From: a virus
DNA length: 43,860 nt
Strand: one strand, 5' to 3'
IMG/VR virus record: IMGVR_UViG_3300032278_004258
Location: 1 to 43,860 of that record
Shown here: positions 6,905 through 14,884 of the stretch, in pieces
How the letters are laid out: each line of letters begins with the position of its first letter
Position numbering within the stretch: position 1 is the first letter of the stretch
Translations under genes and position numbers: made by a program
The notes under the pieces: model-generated
The model's database searches: none
Seen by the model: the letters and a program-made list of their open reading frames with translations, nothing else
What the model was told of the DNA's origin: nothing

Positions 6905-8800
6905 ATGCGTAGTCTGTTTGACAATCCGGAGATCATCGTTCCCAGTGGCGATTTCGTTTCGCGGTTCACGCCTCGGCCGTATCAACAGCTGGCTCAGCAG
7001 AACTTCTTCCGGGAGGTCGACGGCGGGGCTGACGGGGCGCTCGTCCGACTCTGCACCGGAGGCGGGAAGACGTTCATCGGTTCCTGGATTGGAGCCGACT
7101 GGGTCAGTCGGTCGGACGATCACTATGTGATGGTAGTCGCTCACGAGCGGCAGCTCGTGCACCAGTTTGCCGAGGAGATTCGCGAGCTGCTCGGCGTCGA
7201 AGTTGGCATCGAGATGTCGGATGATGGACGGGTGCGATTCGAGTCCGGACTGGCTCCACGATTCATCGTCGCCAGTCGGGCCACCTTGCAGGAAGACGGA
7301 GGGACATCCCGCCTGTACAAGTTCGACTGGCGGAAGCACTGGCTGCTGATCTGTGATGAGTGTCACCGCTGGACCTACTCCATGAAGTCCTGCCGGCACA
7401 TCATCGACTGGTTCGAGCAGAATCCGGAATCGCGTCGCCTCGGGCTGACCGCCACGCCGGAACGTGGCGACGGAGTCACCTTTGAGCGGCTGTTTCCTTC
7501 CGTGGCACTCGATTATCGCATGTACGACCTCGACGGCGGGCCGAGTGCGGTCAATGACGGCTGGGCTGTGCCGTACGACCAGAGATTTGTCGAAGTGGCT
7601 GGTGTCGACTTCGCCAATCTCCGCGAGGTGGCCGGGGACTTCAAAGACGACGAGCTCGACGCGCTCCTGAGTCAAAAGGAACAGCTCGACTCGCTGATTC
7701 AGCCGACGCTCGACCTCGTCGAGGATCGCCGCACGATCATCTTCAATCCCGGTGTCGGCATGGCTCAGGCTGTAGCGGCTGCCATCAACGCCGAGCGCGA
7801 ATATCGCCTGGAGAACGGACTGCCATGCGAGTTTGGCGAAGCGAAGGCTCTTGACGGCTCGGCCGATGAAGTGCTGAGGAACAGTGTCTTCGAGGAGCAC
7901 AAGAGCGGGAAGATTCAGTTTCTCTCAGTCTGCGGTCTCTGCCGGGAAGGCTACAACGATCCGGGAATTCGGGCCGTGGCGATCTTTCGCCCGACGAAGT
8001 CGCGGCCGCTTGCGGAACAAATGAAGGGCCGCGGTTGCCGTCCGCTTAAGGGAATCCTGGAGGGCCTCGAAACCGCCGAGGAACGGAAGGCGGCCATCGC
8101 CGCCAGTGAGAAGCCGACCTGCATGATCATCGACCTTGTCGGGATCAGTGGCCTGGCTGATGTCGCCAGTACGGCCCATTTGCTGGCAGTCGGCAAGCCG
8201 GACTCCGTTGTCGAGCGAGCGAACGAAAACGCCCGCAAGAAAGACGGACCGGTCGATATGGCTGAAGAGCTCCGAAATGCCGAGGAGGAACTGGAGCAGG
8301 AGCGGATTGAACAGGAACAGCTCACGCTCAAGCTGAAAGCGGAGGCTGAGGCGGAAGCCGCTCGCGAGGCGGCTCGACTGGCTGAGGAGGCCCGCAAAGC
8401 CGAAGCCGAGAAGATGGCCCGGGTGCGTTCGAAGGTCCACTACAGCGAGCGAAAAGTCGAACACGGAGGCGTGGCGATCGGCGGCGGATCGAGCAGTGTC
8501 GAGCCGGGAATTATGCCATTCGGTCGGTTCGCTGGCCAGAAGCTGGCGGAACTGCCGGAGTGGTACCTGCAGTGGGGAGCCCGTGAAGTCAAACAGGCGA
8601 GCGTTCGGAAGCAGATGGAGCGGGAACTGAATCGGCGTTACGGACGTGACACGGTCGCCACGCCTTCCAGTTCTTCGCCCGCGACAGACAAGCAGATCGC
8701 TGTTTTGAAACGATTTGGATTCACCGCAGACGGGCTGACCTACGGCGAGGCCGGCCGCATCATTACGGAAAAAGTCAACTCCAAACTCACCACCGCCTAG
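6905..8800 (+). CDS. SF2 DEAD/DEAH-type helicase with DUF3820-like C-terminus
   Basis: This 631-residue protein has a Q-motif-like opening ([11 protein letters not shown]), Walker A TGGGKT (51-56), Walker B DECH (151-154), motif [13 protein letters not shown] and a motif VI-like [10 protein letters not shown]. It is therefore an ATP-dependent DNA/RNA translocase of the RecQ/UvsW/type I-III HsdR-like group. Residues about 455-515 are a Glu/Ala-rich coiled coil. Residues about 535-580 ([19 protein letters not shown]) look like the small DUF3820 domain seen in phage nucleases and helicases. A final segment [12 protein letters not shown] resembles a UBA-like tail. It lies between ParB and SSB, in the replication/recombination block. 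Confidence 0.88.
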   Translation: MRSLFDNPEIIVPSGDFVSRFTPRPYQQLAQQNFFREVDGGADGALVRLCTGGGKTFIGSWIGADWVSRSDDHYVMVVAHERQLVHQFAEEIRELLGVEVGIEMSDDGRVRFESGLAPRFIVASRATLQEDGGTSRLYKFDWRKHWLLICDECHRWTYSMKSCRHIIDWFEQNPESRRLGLTATPERGDGVTFERLFPSVALDYRMYDLDGGPSAVNDGWAVPYDQRFVEVAGVDFANLREVAGDFKDDELDALLSQKEQLDSLIQPTLDLVEDRRTIIFNPGVGMAQAVAAAINAEREYRLENGLPCEFGEAKALDGSADEVLRNSVFEEHKSGKIQFLSVCGLCREGYNDPGIRAVAIFRPTKSRPLAEQMKGRGCRPLKGILEGLETAEERKAAIAASEKPTCMIIDLVGISGLADVASTAHLLAVGKPDSVVERANENARKKDGPVDMAEELRNAEEELEQERIEQEQLTLKLKAEAEAEAAREAARLAEEARKAEAEKMARVRSKVHYSERKVEHGGVAIGGGSSSVEPGIMPFGRFAGQKLAELPEWYLQWGAREVKQASVRKQMERELNRRYGRDTVATPSSSSPATDKQIAVLKRFGFTADGLTYGEAGRIITEKVNSKLTTA

Positions 8801-8831
8801 TCAGGCGGATTCACAAAGGGAAGGAACAAAC

Positions 8832-9263
8832 ATGGCATCGTTCAATCGCGTCATCCTCATCGGCAATCTCACACGAGACGTCGATGTGCGTTACACGCCA
8901 GGCGGGACGGCCGTTTCCGAGCTGGGACTGGCTGTCAATCGGACCTGGTTCGACAAGCAGGCGAATCAGAAACGGGAAGAGGTCACATTCGTCGACGTGA
9001 CGCTCTGGGGGCGGACGGCCGAGTTGGCCGGAGAGTACCTAAGTAAAGGCAAGCCGGTACTAATCGAAGGCCGACTGCAGCTCGATCAGTGGGAGGACGA
9101 CCACGGACAGAAACGCAGCAAGCTGAAGGTTGTCGGCGAAACGATGCAGTTCCTCGGTAGCGGGAATGGTGGCAGCGGGAACGCCGCGCGACCCACCCAG
9201 GAGGATCGCTACAACGGCGGCGATGCGGCCGGGTTTGGTGATGACGATGATGTGCCGTTTTAG
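8832..9263 (+). CDS. ssb: Single-stranded DNA-binding protein
   Basis: This 143-residue protein has a textbook bacterial/phage SSB OB-fold: [38 protein letters not shown] and [17 protein letters not shown]. The glycine-rich linker and acidic tip ending DDDVPF form the partner-recruiting C-terminus. It coats ssDNA during phage replication and recombination and should interact with the ERF annealase and the helicase upstream. AAGGGAAGGAAC supplies a strong ribosome site before ATG 8832. Confidence 0.97.
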   Translation: MASFNRVILIGNLTRDVDVRYTPGGTAVSELGLAVNRTWFDKQANQKREEVTFVDVTLWGRTAELAGEYLSKGKPVLIEGRLQLDQWEDDHGQKRSKLKVVGETMQFLGSGNGGSGNAARPTQEDRYNGGDAAGFGDDDDVPF

Positions 9264-9316
9264 ACGATCGCAGTTGGGTATCAGGCGTTAAGAAGTTTTC
9301 TTTCACAGGAGAAGCG

Positions 9317-9532
9317 ATGAAAAAGTTCTGGTACGTGAAGGGCCCGGGCGAGCCCTCATTTCGGCATTCCACAGAGGAAGACGCGGTCAGAGAGGCCGAG
9401 CGGCTGGCGTTCAATAATCCGGGCGTCAATTTCTTCGTCCTTGAAGCAACGCTCGCTGTTCGACGGAGTGAAATTCACCGGGAAAGACTCGAAGACCCTG
9501 AGCCCTCCGAGGACGGCGAGCCGCCATTCTAA
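9317..9532 (+). CDS. Small MKKFW-family protein, paralogue 1
   Basis: This 71-residue protein begins MKKFWYVKGPGE and contains AVREAERLAFNNPGVNFFVLEA, a pattern shared with the next gene (AARLAELNPGKDIFVLEA). This is a short alpha/beta module whose function I do not know. The C-terminus is acidic (EDPEPSEDGEPPF) and, like SSB, ends in PPF/PF, so it may compete for SSB-tail-binding partners; that is inference. Its ribosome site and first codons are identical to those of the paralogue. Confidence 0.6.
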   Translation: MKKFWYVKGPGEPSFRHSTEEDAVREAERLAFNNPGVNFFVLEATLAVRRSEIHRERLEDPEPSEDGEPPF

Positions 9533-9582
9533 CGTTCATTCGAACTTGTTTTTACGACCACTAAGCCCGAATCGGAGAAGCG

Positions 9583-9819
9583 ATGAAAAAGTTCTGGAGT
9601 ATTGCCGTTGTTGACCCGTCCACGCAGTGTCGCTCGCTGACAGACGCCGAGCAGGAAGCGGCTCGACTGGCGGAGTTGAATCCGGGCAAGGACATCTTCG
9701 TCCTGGAGGCTAAGGCCTCGTGCCGTTGTGGAGACGTCGCCTGGAAGACATTCATTGAGGATCACGTCGAGGAGCCGTGGCCGCACTGTGCGGCAGTGCC
9801 CCTCCCGTCCACGAATTAG
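9583..9819 (+). CDS. Small MKKFW-family protein, paralogue 2
   Basis: This 78-residue protein shares its start context (GGAGAAGCG then ATGAAAAAGTTCTGG) and its core NPGKDIFVLEA with the preceding gene, so the two are a tandem duplication that has diverged. It adds two cysteines (CRCGD) and a His/Cys near the end. Function unknown. Planctomycetes often encode such short proteins that display a parameter-like xRLAxxNPGxxFxVLE block. Confidence 0.6.
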   Translation: MKKFWSIAVVDPSTQCRSLTDAEQEAARLAELNPGKDIFVLEAKASCRCGDVAWKTFIEDHVEEPWPHCAAVPLPSTN

Positions 9820-9828
9820 CACTGTCCC

Positions 9829-9860
9829 GACTTCCCGCTGATCGTTTGTGGCGGGAAGTC
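9829..9860. terminator. Perfect 10-bp hairpin between early transcription units
   Basis: GACTTCCCGC (9829-9838) pairs with GCGGGAAGTC (9851-9860) across a 12-nt loop. It is followed only by ATTTCCTCTC, so it is a weak intrinsic terminator or an attenuator. It lies between the paralogue pair and the SNF2 gene. Confidence 0.5.
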
Positions 9861-9891
9861 ATTTCCTCTCTCGTTCCCTCAGGAGCCTCAC

Positions 9892-11301
9892 GTGGCGACG
9901 AGCTATCAATCCTTTCTCTCCACAAAGCATATTCGGCATCAGGCCACGGGATTTGACCTCGTGTCGGAATTGCCGGCGAAGATGTGGGACTGGCAGTGTC
10001 GGGTCGCTGAGTGGTGTTGCCGCAAGGGCCGGGCGGCGATCTTTGCCGACTGCGGTCTGGGCAAGACGATCATGCAGTTGGCCTGGTGCGACCAGGTGCG
10101 ACAGTTGACTCGGAAGCCGGTGCTGCTGCTGACGCCGATTGCGGTGGGACCGCAGACGGTTCGCGAGGCGGAGACGTTCGGCGTTTCTGGTGTTCAGCTG
10201 GCGAAAGACGACAGCAATGTGACCAGGCCGGGCATCTACGTGACCAACTATCATCGCCTTGCCAAGTTCGACCTGAGTCGCTTTGCCGGCGTCTGCCTCG
10301 ACGAATCATCCATCCTAAAATCGTTCACGGGGGCGACCAAGCGCCAGCTTTGTGAGGGCTTTGCCGACACGCCCTACAAGCTGGCCTGCACGGCGACTGC
10401 GGCGCCCAACGATCACATGGAGCTCGGCAATCACTCGGAGTTTCTCGGAGTGATGCCGTCCAATGAGATGCTGAGCCGTTGGTTCATCAACGACACCATG
10501 AAGGCCGGTGGCTATCGTCTGCGAGGTCACGCTCGCGACGACTTCTGGCGCTGGGTTTCCAGCTGGGCGGTGTGCATTTCCCTGCCTTCGGACGTGGGTG
10601 GCTCGGATGGCGGTTACCGGCTGCCGGAACTTGTTCTCCATAAACACATCATCGAGGACGACACCGTTCCTCCCGGGCATCTGTTCAAGCCGGCCCAGGC
10701 AACCGTCTCGGCGACGAACGTGCACGAGATCAAACGTCAGGGCCTGGCCGCGAAAGCGAATCTCGTGGCTGAGATTGTGAATCCGTCCACGGAGGCCTGG
10801 TCCATCTGGTGCGACACCGATTACGAGGCGGATGCGTTACGGAGGACTGTTGAAAACTGTGTTGAAGTTCGAGGCTCAACTCGGGAGGACTTGAAGGTCG
10901 ACTTCTTTGAAGGGTTCACTTCGGGTCGGCACTCCCGGCTGATCACCAAACCGGAGATTGGCGGCTTCGGCATGAACTGGCAGCACTGCCGAAACACCTG
11001 CTACTTCGCCGGCTTCTCGTTTGAAAAGTGGTACCAGGCGATCCGTCGCCACTATCGCTTCGGACAGACGCAAGACGTGAACGTGCACCTGATTGCGACT
11101 GATGCGGAGGTGCCTGTTATTGAAACACTCGAACGCAAGAGTCGCGATCACCTCGCCATGCAGCGGGCGATGAGCGAAGCGATGCGAGAGGGGCTGCAGG
11201 AAGAGATCTTTGGCAAAGAACTGAAACCCTATCGACCAGTAATGGCAGCGACGCTGCCTGCCTGGTTGACACGAAAGGAGCCTCGCAGTGTTGCAATGTG
11301 A
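9892..11301 (+). CDS. SNF2-like DNA translocase
   Basis: This 469-residue protein carries SF2/SNF2 motifs: Walker A DCGLGKT, motif Ia LLLTPIAVGPQ, motif II LDESS (a DExx variant), motif III CTATAAPND and motif VI RHYRFGQT. The spacing and the lack of extra domains match the compact phage SNF2 helicases found next to DNA methyltransferases. Start GTG 9892 follows CAGGAG. It overlaps the methyltransferase gene by 14 nt, indicating translational coupling and probably a shared job in DNA modification, remodelling or replication fork handling. Confidence 0.85.
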   Translation: MATSYQSFLSTKHIRHQATGFDLVSELPAKMWDWQCRVAEWCCRKGRAAIFADCGLGKTIMQLAWCDQVRQLTRKPVLLLTPIAVGPQTVREAETFGVSGVQLAKDDSNVTRPGIYVTNYHRLAKFDLSRFAGVCLDESSILKSFTGATKRQLCEGFADTPYKLACTATAAPNDHMELGNHSEFLGVMPSNEMLSRWFINDTMKAGGYRLRGHARDDFWRWVSSWAVCISLPSDVGGSDGGYRLPELVLHKHIIEDDTVPPGHLFKPAQATVSATNVHEIKRQGLAAKANLVAEIVNPSTEAWSIWCDTDYEADALRRTVENCVEVRGSTREDLKVDFFEGFTSGRHSRLITKPEIGGFGMNWQHCRNTCYFAGFSFEKWYQAIRRHYRFGQTQDVNVHLIATDAEVPVIETLERKSRDHLAMQRAMSEAMREGLQEEIFGKELKPYRPVMAATLPAWLTRKEPRSVAM

Positions 11302-12280
11302 CCACCAGACCATCACGGACGACTACACCCTCTTCAATGGCGATTGCGTGGAAGTCCTCTCCGGACTCCCGGACGAGTCGATCGACTTCGGTATTCACTC
11401 GCCCCCCTTCTCGAATCTCTACATCTATTCCGATTCCGAGCGGGACATGGGGAACTGTTCCAGCGACGCGGAATTCATTGAACACTACAGCTTCCTGATT
11501 CGGGAGCTCTTCCGCACGACGGTGACCGGCCGGTTGTGTGCAGTACACTGCAAAGACCTGCCGATGTACGCGAATCGCGACGGCACGGCTGGACTGATCG
11601 ATTTCCCCGGCATGATCATCGCCGCGTTCGAGCGGCACGGCTGGGCTTTCCATTCGCGAGTGACGATCTGGAAATGCCCGGTGACCGAACGGGAACGAAC
11701 CAATAACAACGGCCTCCTGCACAAGACGGTGCTGCGGGATCGCTCGCAGATTCGTCAGGGGATGGCCGATTACCTGCTCGTGTTTCGGAAGCCTCCAGCG
11801 GGAACGTTGATGTCGCCGAAACCGATCCTCTTCGATGGGCCGCACGAAACCGAGGGAGGCTTTCATTTCTACATTGGCTCCTGCGATCCGCGGGACGGTG
11901 TCGAACATCCCAGTAAGTACGCCCGCAAACCGAAGGATTCGATGGCGACCTCCGTGCGGATCTGGCAGCGATATGCCGAGCCGGTGTGGTGGGACATCGA
12001 TCAGACCAATGTTCTGAACTACAAGCCGGCCCGGGCCGCGGAGGATGAACGCCACATCTGCCCGCTGCAGCTGGATGTGATCGAGCGAGCCGTGCAGCTC
12101 TGGAGCGAGCCGGGCGATGTGGTCTGTTCGCCCTTCGCCGGGATCGGCAGCGAAGGTGTTGGAGCCTTGAAACTGGAACGCAAGTTCCTCGGCGTCGAAC
12201 TGAAGCCGGAGTACTACGAATGGGCGATTCGGAATCTGAACGCCCAGGCCGACATGAACCGGCAGAAGCGGTTGTTTTAG
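11288..12280 (+). CDS. Beta-type DNA amino-methyltransferase (N6-adenine or N4-cytosine)
   Basis: This 330-residue protein has motif IV as SPPF near the N-terminus (FGIHSPPFSNLYIY) and motif I near the C-terminus (SPFAGIGSEGVGALKLERKF), the circularly permuted beta order of N4/N6 methyltransferases. SPPF resembles SPPY/SPPW of N4-cytosine enzymes, so N4-mC is plausible, but N6-mA cannot be excluded. The middle region (about 100-220) should hold target recognition. Start GTG 11288 lies 7 nt after AGGAG, inside the end of the SNF2 gene. Confidence 0.88.
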   Translation: MLQCDHQTITDDYTLFNGDCVEVLSGLPDESIDFGIHSPPFSNLYIYSDSERDMGNCSSDAEFIEHYSFLIRELFRTTVTGRLCAVHCKDLPMYANRDGTAGLIDFPGMIIAAFERHGWAFHSRVTIWKCPVTERERTNNNGLLHKTVLRDRSQIRQGMADYLLVFRKPPAGTLMSPKPILFDGPHETEGGFHFYIGSCDPRDGVEHPSKYARKPKDSMATSVRIWQRYAEPVWWDIDQTNVLNYKPARAAEDERHICPLQLDVIERAVQLWSEPGDVVCSPFAGIGSEGVGALKLERKFLGVELKPEYYEWAIRNLNAQADMNRQKRLF

Positions 12281-12317
12281 CCGCTCTCGCGGATCGACAG
12301 CCACAGAACACAGCGGC

Positions 12318-12365
12318 GAGACTGACGGCCCGGCCGTCTTTCAGGTTCGATGCCTGAGCAGTCTC
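12318..12365 (+). ncRNA. tRNA-like mini three-way junction
   Basis: GAGACTG (12318-12324) pairs perfectly with CAGTCTC (12359-12365), a 7-bp acceptor-like stem. Inside it are ACGGC-CCG-GCCGT (12325-12337) and TCAGG-TTCGATG-CCTGA (12341-12357). The second has a 5-bp stem and a 7-nt TTCGA loop like a tRNA T-arm. There is no anticodon arm and no CCA, so it is not a functional tRNA. Confidence 0.45.
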
Positions 12366-12367
12366 TT

Positions 12368-12391
12368 CTCACTGGTGTTATCGCCAGTGAG
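12368..12391. repeat. Intergenic hairpin repeat, copy 2
   Basis: Arms CTCACTGG/CCAGTGAG enclose the loop TGTTATCG. The arms are identical to copy 1, and the loop matches copy 4 read on the opposite strand except for one base. Confidence 0.85.
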
Positions 12392-12708
12392 GCGACAATT
12401 CGAAAGGGACTCAACCAAGGTTGTCCCGTACCCCGGTCTCGGTGGAACCTGGCACGTCTGCTCGCGTGGATCAATGAGCGAAGGCTTCTGAGTGCCGCAG
12501 TCTGGTAATCCGGTGCACTGCTGCGGGCGAGAGTTCACTCAGACGTTGTGTCAGGGATACCTGGGTCGAACAACGCTAAAAAATCACAGGCCCCCGTCAA
12601 CGCTCGTCCCATCGGCGGTCGACAGACTTTCCCCGGTCCTCTCAGGGACCGGTGCGCCCGAACCCTCGACAATCAACAGTTCTCGACTGCCAGTAATAGG
12701 AGTACATA

Positions 12709-13086
12709 GTGAGACGCAAGTCAGCAACTCTCGACAACTTTGACGTTCGCGAAATGCAGGATTCGTTATCTCGGCTAGGGTTTCACTTCTATGGCGACTA
12801 CCTGAAGAGTGATCTCTGGAAAACTATTCGCAGTCAGGTTCTGCAGCGAGATGGCCATAAGTGCGTTCGTTGCCAGAAGGCAGCGAATCAGGTCCACCAT
12901 GAAGCGTACGACATCCAGACGCTGTCCGGAAAATGCTTGCAACGTCTGAAGTCTTCATGCGGCAAATGTCATCGTCAGACGCATCGGCGAAACAGCAGTG
13001 CTTGCGTTCTGAAGCCGCTCACTGAAAAACAGAAGAAACACCAGTCCAAGCTGAAGGCCCGGGCAGCATGGAAGTACCAGCGATGA
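12709..13086 (+). CDS. HNH endonuclease-like protein
   Basis: This 125-residue protein has the usual lead-in of HNH proteins (YLKSDLWKTIRSQVLQRDG), a first zinc knuckle KCVRCQ, the catalytic NQVHHEAY, and a second knuckle SCGKCHRQTHRR. It probably cuts or nicks DNA using a beta-beta-alpha metal site. Start GTG 12709 lies behind TAGGAG. The next gene starts within its stop (ATGA). HNH proteins in this position can be free-standing homing endonucleases or replication-associated nucleases; the position before the primase favours neither. Confidence 0.8.
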   Translation: MRRKSATLDNFDVREMQDSLSRLGFHFYGDYLKSDLWKTIRSQVLQRDGHKCVRCQKAANQVHHEAYDIQTLSGKCLQRLKSSCGKCHRQTHRRNSSACVLKPLTEKQKKHQSKLKARAAWKYQR

Positions 13087-13868
13087 TCGACCACGCCATC
13101 TACTACCGCATCACGCATGGTTTTTCCATCTTCCCGCTCCAGCCCTCTGGCAAGCGACCGCTGTTTGACTGGGACCGCTTCAAACAGTTGCCGGCCAGCT
13201 TGCCGGAGATTCGCCGGTGGAATCCTCGCTGGAATCTGGCGCTCGCGACCGGTCACATCAGCGGCGTTGTCGTCGTCGACTGCGAGTCTCCCGAGGACGC
13301 CGAGTGGTTCCTGGCGAACCGCAAACAGACGCCGCTGCGAGTTCGAACGCCGCGCGGCTTCCATCTGTACTTCCGGCATCCGGGCGGTGGGATCACCTTT
13401 CCGAACTCCGCGAAAGTGCCCGACGAGACCGGACGGCCGCGATACGACGTTCGGGGCGATGGCGGATATGTGCTACTGCCGCCATCCGAGGTGAGCGATA
13501 CGGTTCCCGGCGTAAAGCAGAGCGGGCAGTACGAGCTGGCCGCAGGGGATTTTCGACTCCTCGACGAACTTCCCTTCTTCGACGATTCCCTGCAGCGACG
13601 CGGGCAGACTTACACGCAGGGTCGATCAACGGCGGACAGCCGCAAGGTGAGCGACGGTGTGGCCTACATCCAACAGATCCAGGCCGTCAGTGGTCAGAAC
13701 GGCCACAACAAGACCTTTCGGGCCGTCTGTCGCCTGAAGGATTCCGGCATGGATGCCGCCGAAGCGACGGCGGTCATGATGGAATGGAACCAGACCAACG
13801 CTGAGCCGCCGTGGACGATGCAGGAACTCCTGCACAAGATCCGATCTGTTTATGGAGACCAGCCCTGA
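13083..13868 (+). CDS. Bifunctional primase-polymerase (prim-pol) N-terminal domain protein
   Basis: This 261-residue protein matches the prim-pol domain of phage/plasmid primases: GFSIFPLQPSGKRPL, then a catalytic acidic box in SGVVVVDCE, TPRGFHLYFRHP and DVRGDGGYVLLPPS. The C-terminal part (GHNKTFRAVCRLKDSGMD...) resembles PriCT-like segments. It is expected to synthesise primers for phage replication. ATG 13083 overlaps the HNH stop by 4 nt and is preferred over ATG 13068. No fused D5 helicase domain is present, so the SF2 or host helicase must act with it. Confidence 0.85.
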   Translation: MIDHAIYYRITHGFSIFPLQPSGKRPLFDWDRFKQLPASLPEIRRWNPRWNLALATGHISGVVVVDCESPEDAEWFLANRKQTPLRVRTPRGFHLYFRHPGGGITFPNSAKVPDETGRPRYDVRGDGGYVLLPPSEVSDTVPGVKQSGQYELAAGDFRLLDELPFFDDSLQRRGQTYTQGRSTADSRKVSDGVAYIQQIQAVSGQNGHNKTFRAVCRLKDSGMDAAEATAVMMEWNQTNAEPPWTMQELLHKIRSVYGDQP

Positions 13869-13892
13869 CCCAACATACCCAATGGGAACTCA

Positions 13893-14252
13893 ATGATCGT
13901 TCTTCCCGCCGACCCGATAGCTGTGGTGATTCGCGCCATTCACGAACTGTACCCTAGCCTCGAAGCGGAAATCTACTGGGCCGATGACATTGATTCAGCC
14001 GCCCAGGCTGATCTCGACAGCAAGCTGATCTTACTGAACGTCAACAGTCCTCTCGGGGCGATTCCGGAGCTCATTGCTCATGAGGCCGCACACTTGATTG
14101 TTGGCCAGGAGGGAGAAACGTTCGACGCCAATGAGCATGGACCAAAGTGGGCGGAGGCCAATATGGCAATTCATTCCCGATACGTGGAACTCATGCTTGA
14201 CCTATCTCGAAGACAGGAGGAGGACAGTGGACGGAACAACGGAGACCGATAG
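13893..14252 (+). CDS. SprT-like zinc metallopeptidase domain protein
   Basis: This 119-residue protein contains LIAHEAAHLIVG, an HExxH zinc site, and 20-odd residues later EHGPKWAEA, which places the third ligand as in SprT/WLM domains (H-x-x-x-H ... H-G-x-x-W). Phage SprT-like proteins are thought to act on DNA-bound proteins or in regulation. It is short relative to cellular SprT. It follows the primase by 24 bp and overlaps the next gene by 26 nt. Confidence 0.65.
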   Translation: MIVLPADPIAVVIRAIHELYPSLEAEIYWADDIDSAAQADLDSKLILLNVNSPLGAIPELIAHEAAHLIVGQEGETFDANEHGPKWAEANMAIHSRYVELMLDLSRRQEEDSGRNNGDR

Positions 14253-14445
14253 CCAACTGCCGGCGAGGTTGTGTGCGAAGTGGATCTCAGAGTTTTGCGA
14301 ACGGGATGTCTGCACGGGCTGCGGGATCAATTTGGAGTGCCTCTCGTTAGAAGGTGGAGGCTGCGAAAACCTGAACCGGTTCCTGTCGCGTGATCATTGC
14401 CGGTCTCATCCAGAGTCGGCTGACAAGAGTCGAGTGTTGCGTTGA
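14227..14445 (+). CDS. Small cysteine-rich protein
   Basis: This 72-residue protein starts at GTG 14227 behind a very strong GGAGGAGG site that lies inside the previous gene. It has Cys at positions around CAKWISEFCERDVCTGCG, then GGCEN and DHC, suggesting one or two zinc sites. No family was recognised. It sits between the SprT-like and nuclease genes; the downstream TTG start overlaps its stop (TTGA). Confidence 0.55.
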   Translation: MDGTTETDSQLPARLCAKWISEFCERDVCTGCGINLECLSLEGGGCENLNRFLSRDHCRSHPESADKSRVLR

Positions 14446-14801
14446 CCAGCAAAGCCAAAGCCCAGGAACCGCGAGAGTCTCGGATGAACAAGACGGAGGC
14501 TCGGTATGCCGATTACCTCGAGTCTTTGCGGCAAAAGGGCGTGATTGCCAGCTGGGCGTTTGAGGCGATCAAGCTGCGGCTGGCGGATCGAACGTTCTAC
14601 ACGCCCGATTTCCTGATCGTGACCGCTGAGCGACTGATTGAACTGCACGACGTCAAAGGCAGGGCCGGCAGTGGCCCGGGTGGCTGGATGGACGATGCCC
14701 GGGTCAAGATTAAAGTCGCCGCCGAACAGTTCCCCATGTTTCTCTTCGTGGGGGCATGCCCCGATCGCCGGCGTGGCGGCTGGAAAATCGAGCAGTTTTA
14801 G
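14442..14801 (+). CDS. DUF1064 family nuclease-like protein
   Basis: This 119-residue protein matches the phage DUF1064 family: NKTEARYADYLESL, RLADRTFYTPDFLIV, then LIELHDVKG and DDARVKIKVAAEQFP. The PD...ExxDVKG arrangement is the PD-(D/E)xK nuclease core, and these proteins probably act as structure-specific endonucleases or replace RusA-type resolvases. Start TTG 14442 overlaps the upstream stop; an ATG 14 codons later (14484) is the alternative. Confidence 0.8.
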   Translation: MTSKAKAQEPRESRMNKTEARYADYLESLRQKGVIASWAFEAIKLRLADRTFYTPDFLIVTAERLIELHDVKGRAGSGPGGWMDDARVKIKVAAEQFPMFLFVGACPDRRRGGWKIEQF

Positions 14802-14884
14802 TTCGCGAGATTCTGCTCCCGTGACGAGAGCTAACACAGGGACGTGTGGCTCATGCTTCTTGACCACGGTACGCGGGGGCAACG

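Larger units (their letters stand above)
12281..12708 (+). ncRNA. 428-bp non-coding stretch with several stem-loops; structured RNA candidate
   Basis: No convincing reading frame exists here. Visible structure: a three-way junction at 12318-12365, the repeated hairpin at 12368-12391, an interrupted stem at 12406-12427 (GGGA/TCCC with CAACC/GGTTG), a long stem closed by CCGCAG (12495-12500) and CTGCGG (12521-12526), and CCGGTCC/GGACCGG at 12633-12652. The density of perfect stems between two coding blocks suggests a transcribed RNA or a cis-regulatory leader of the HNH gene. Strand assumed from the flanking genes. Confidence 0.4.

Noticed and set aside
11117-12304. Long minus-strand reading frame (395 codons) opposite the methyltransferase
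   Set aside because: The plus strand encodes clear methyltransferase motifs; the minus frame has no domain and reflects codon-position GC bias.
12318-12365. tRNA gene
   Set aside because: There is an acceptor-like stem and a T-arm but no anticodon arm or D-arm, so it cannot act as a tRNA; kept only as a structured RNA candidate.
12492-12743. 83-codon reading frame in the non-coding stretch
   Set aside because: Runs into the ribosome site and start of the HNH gene; composition (Ser/Pro/Leu without structure) and no ribosome site argue against coding.
12281-13086. HEARO/omega-RNA with IscB-type HNH gene
   Set aside because: The HNH protein is only 125 residues and lacks the split RuvC and other IscB parts.
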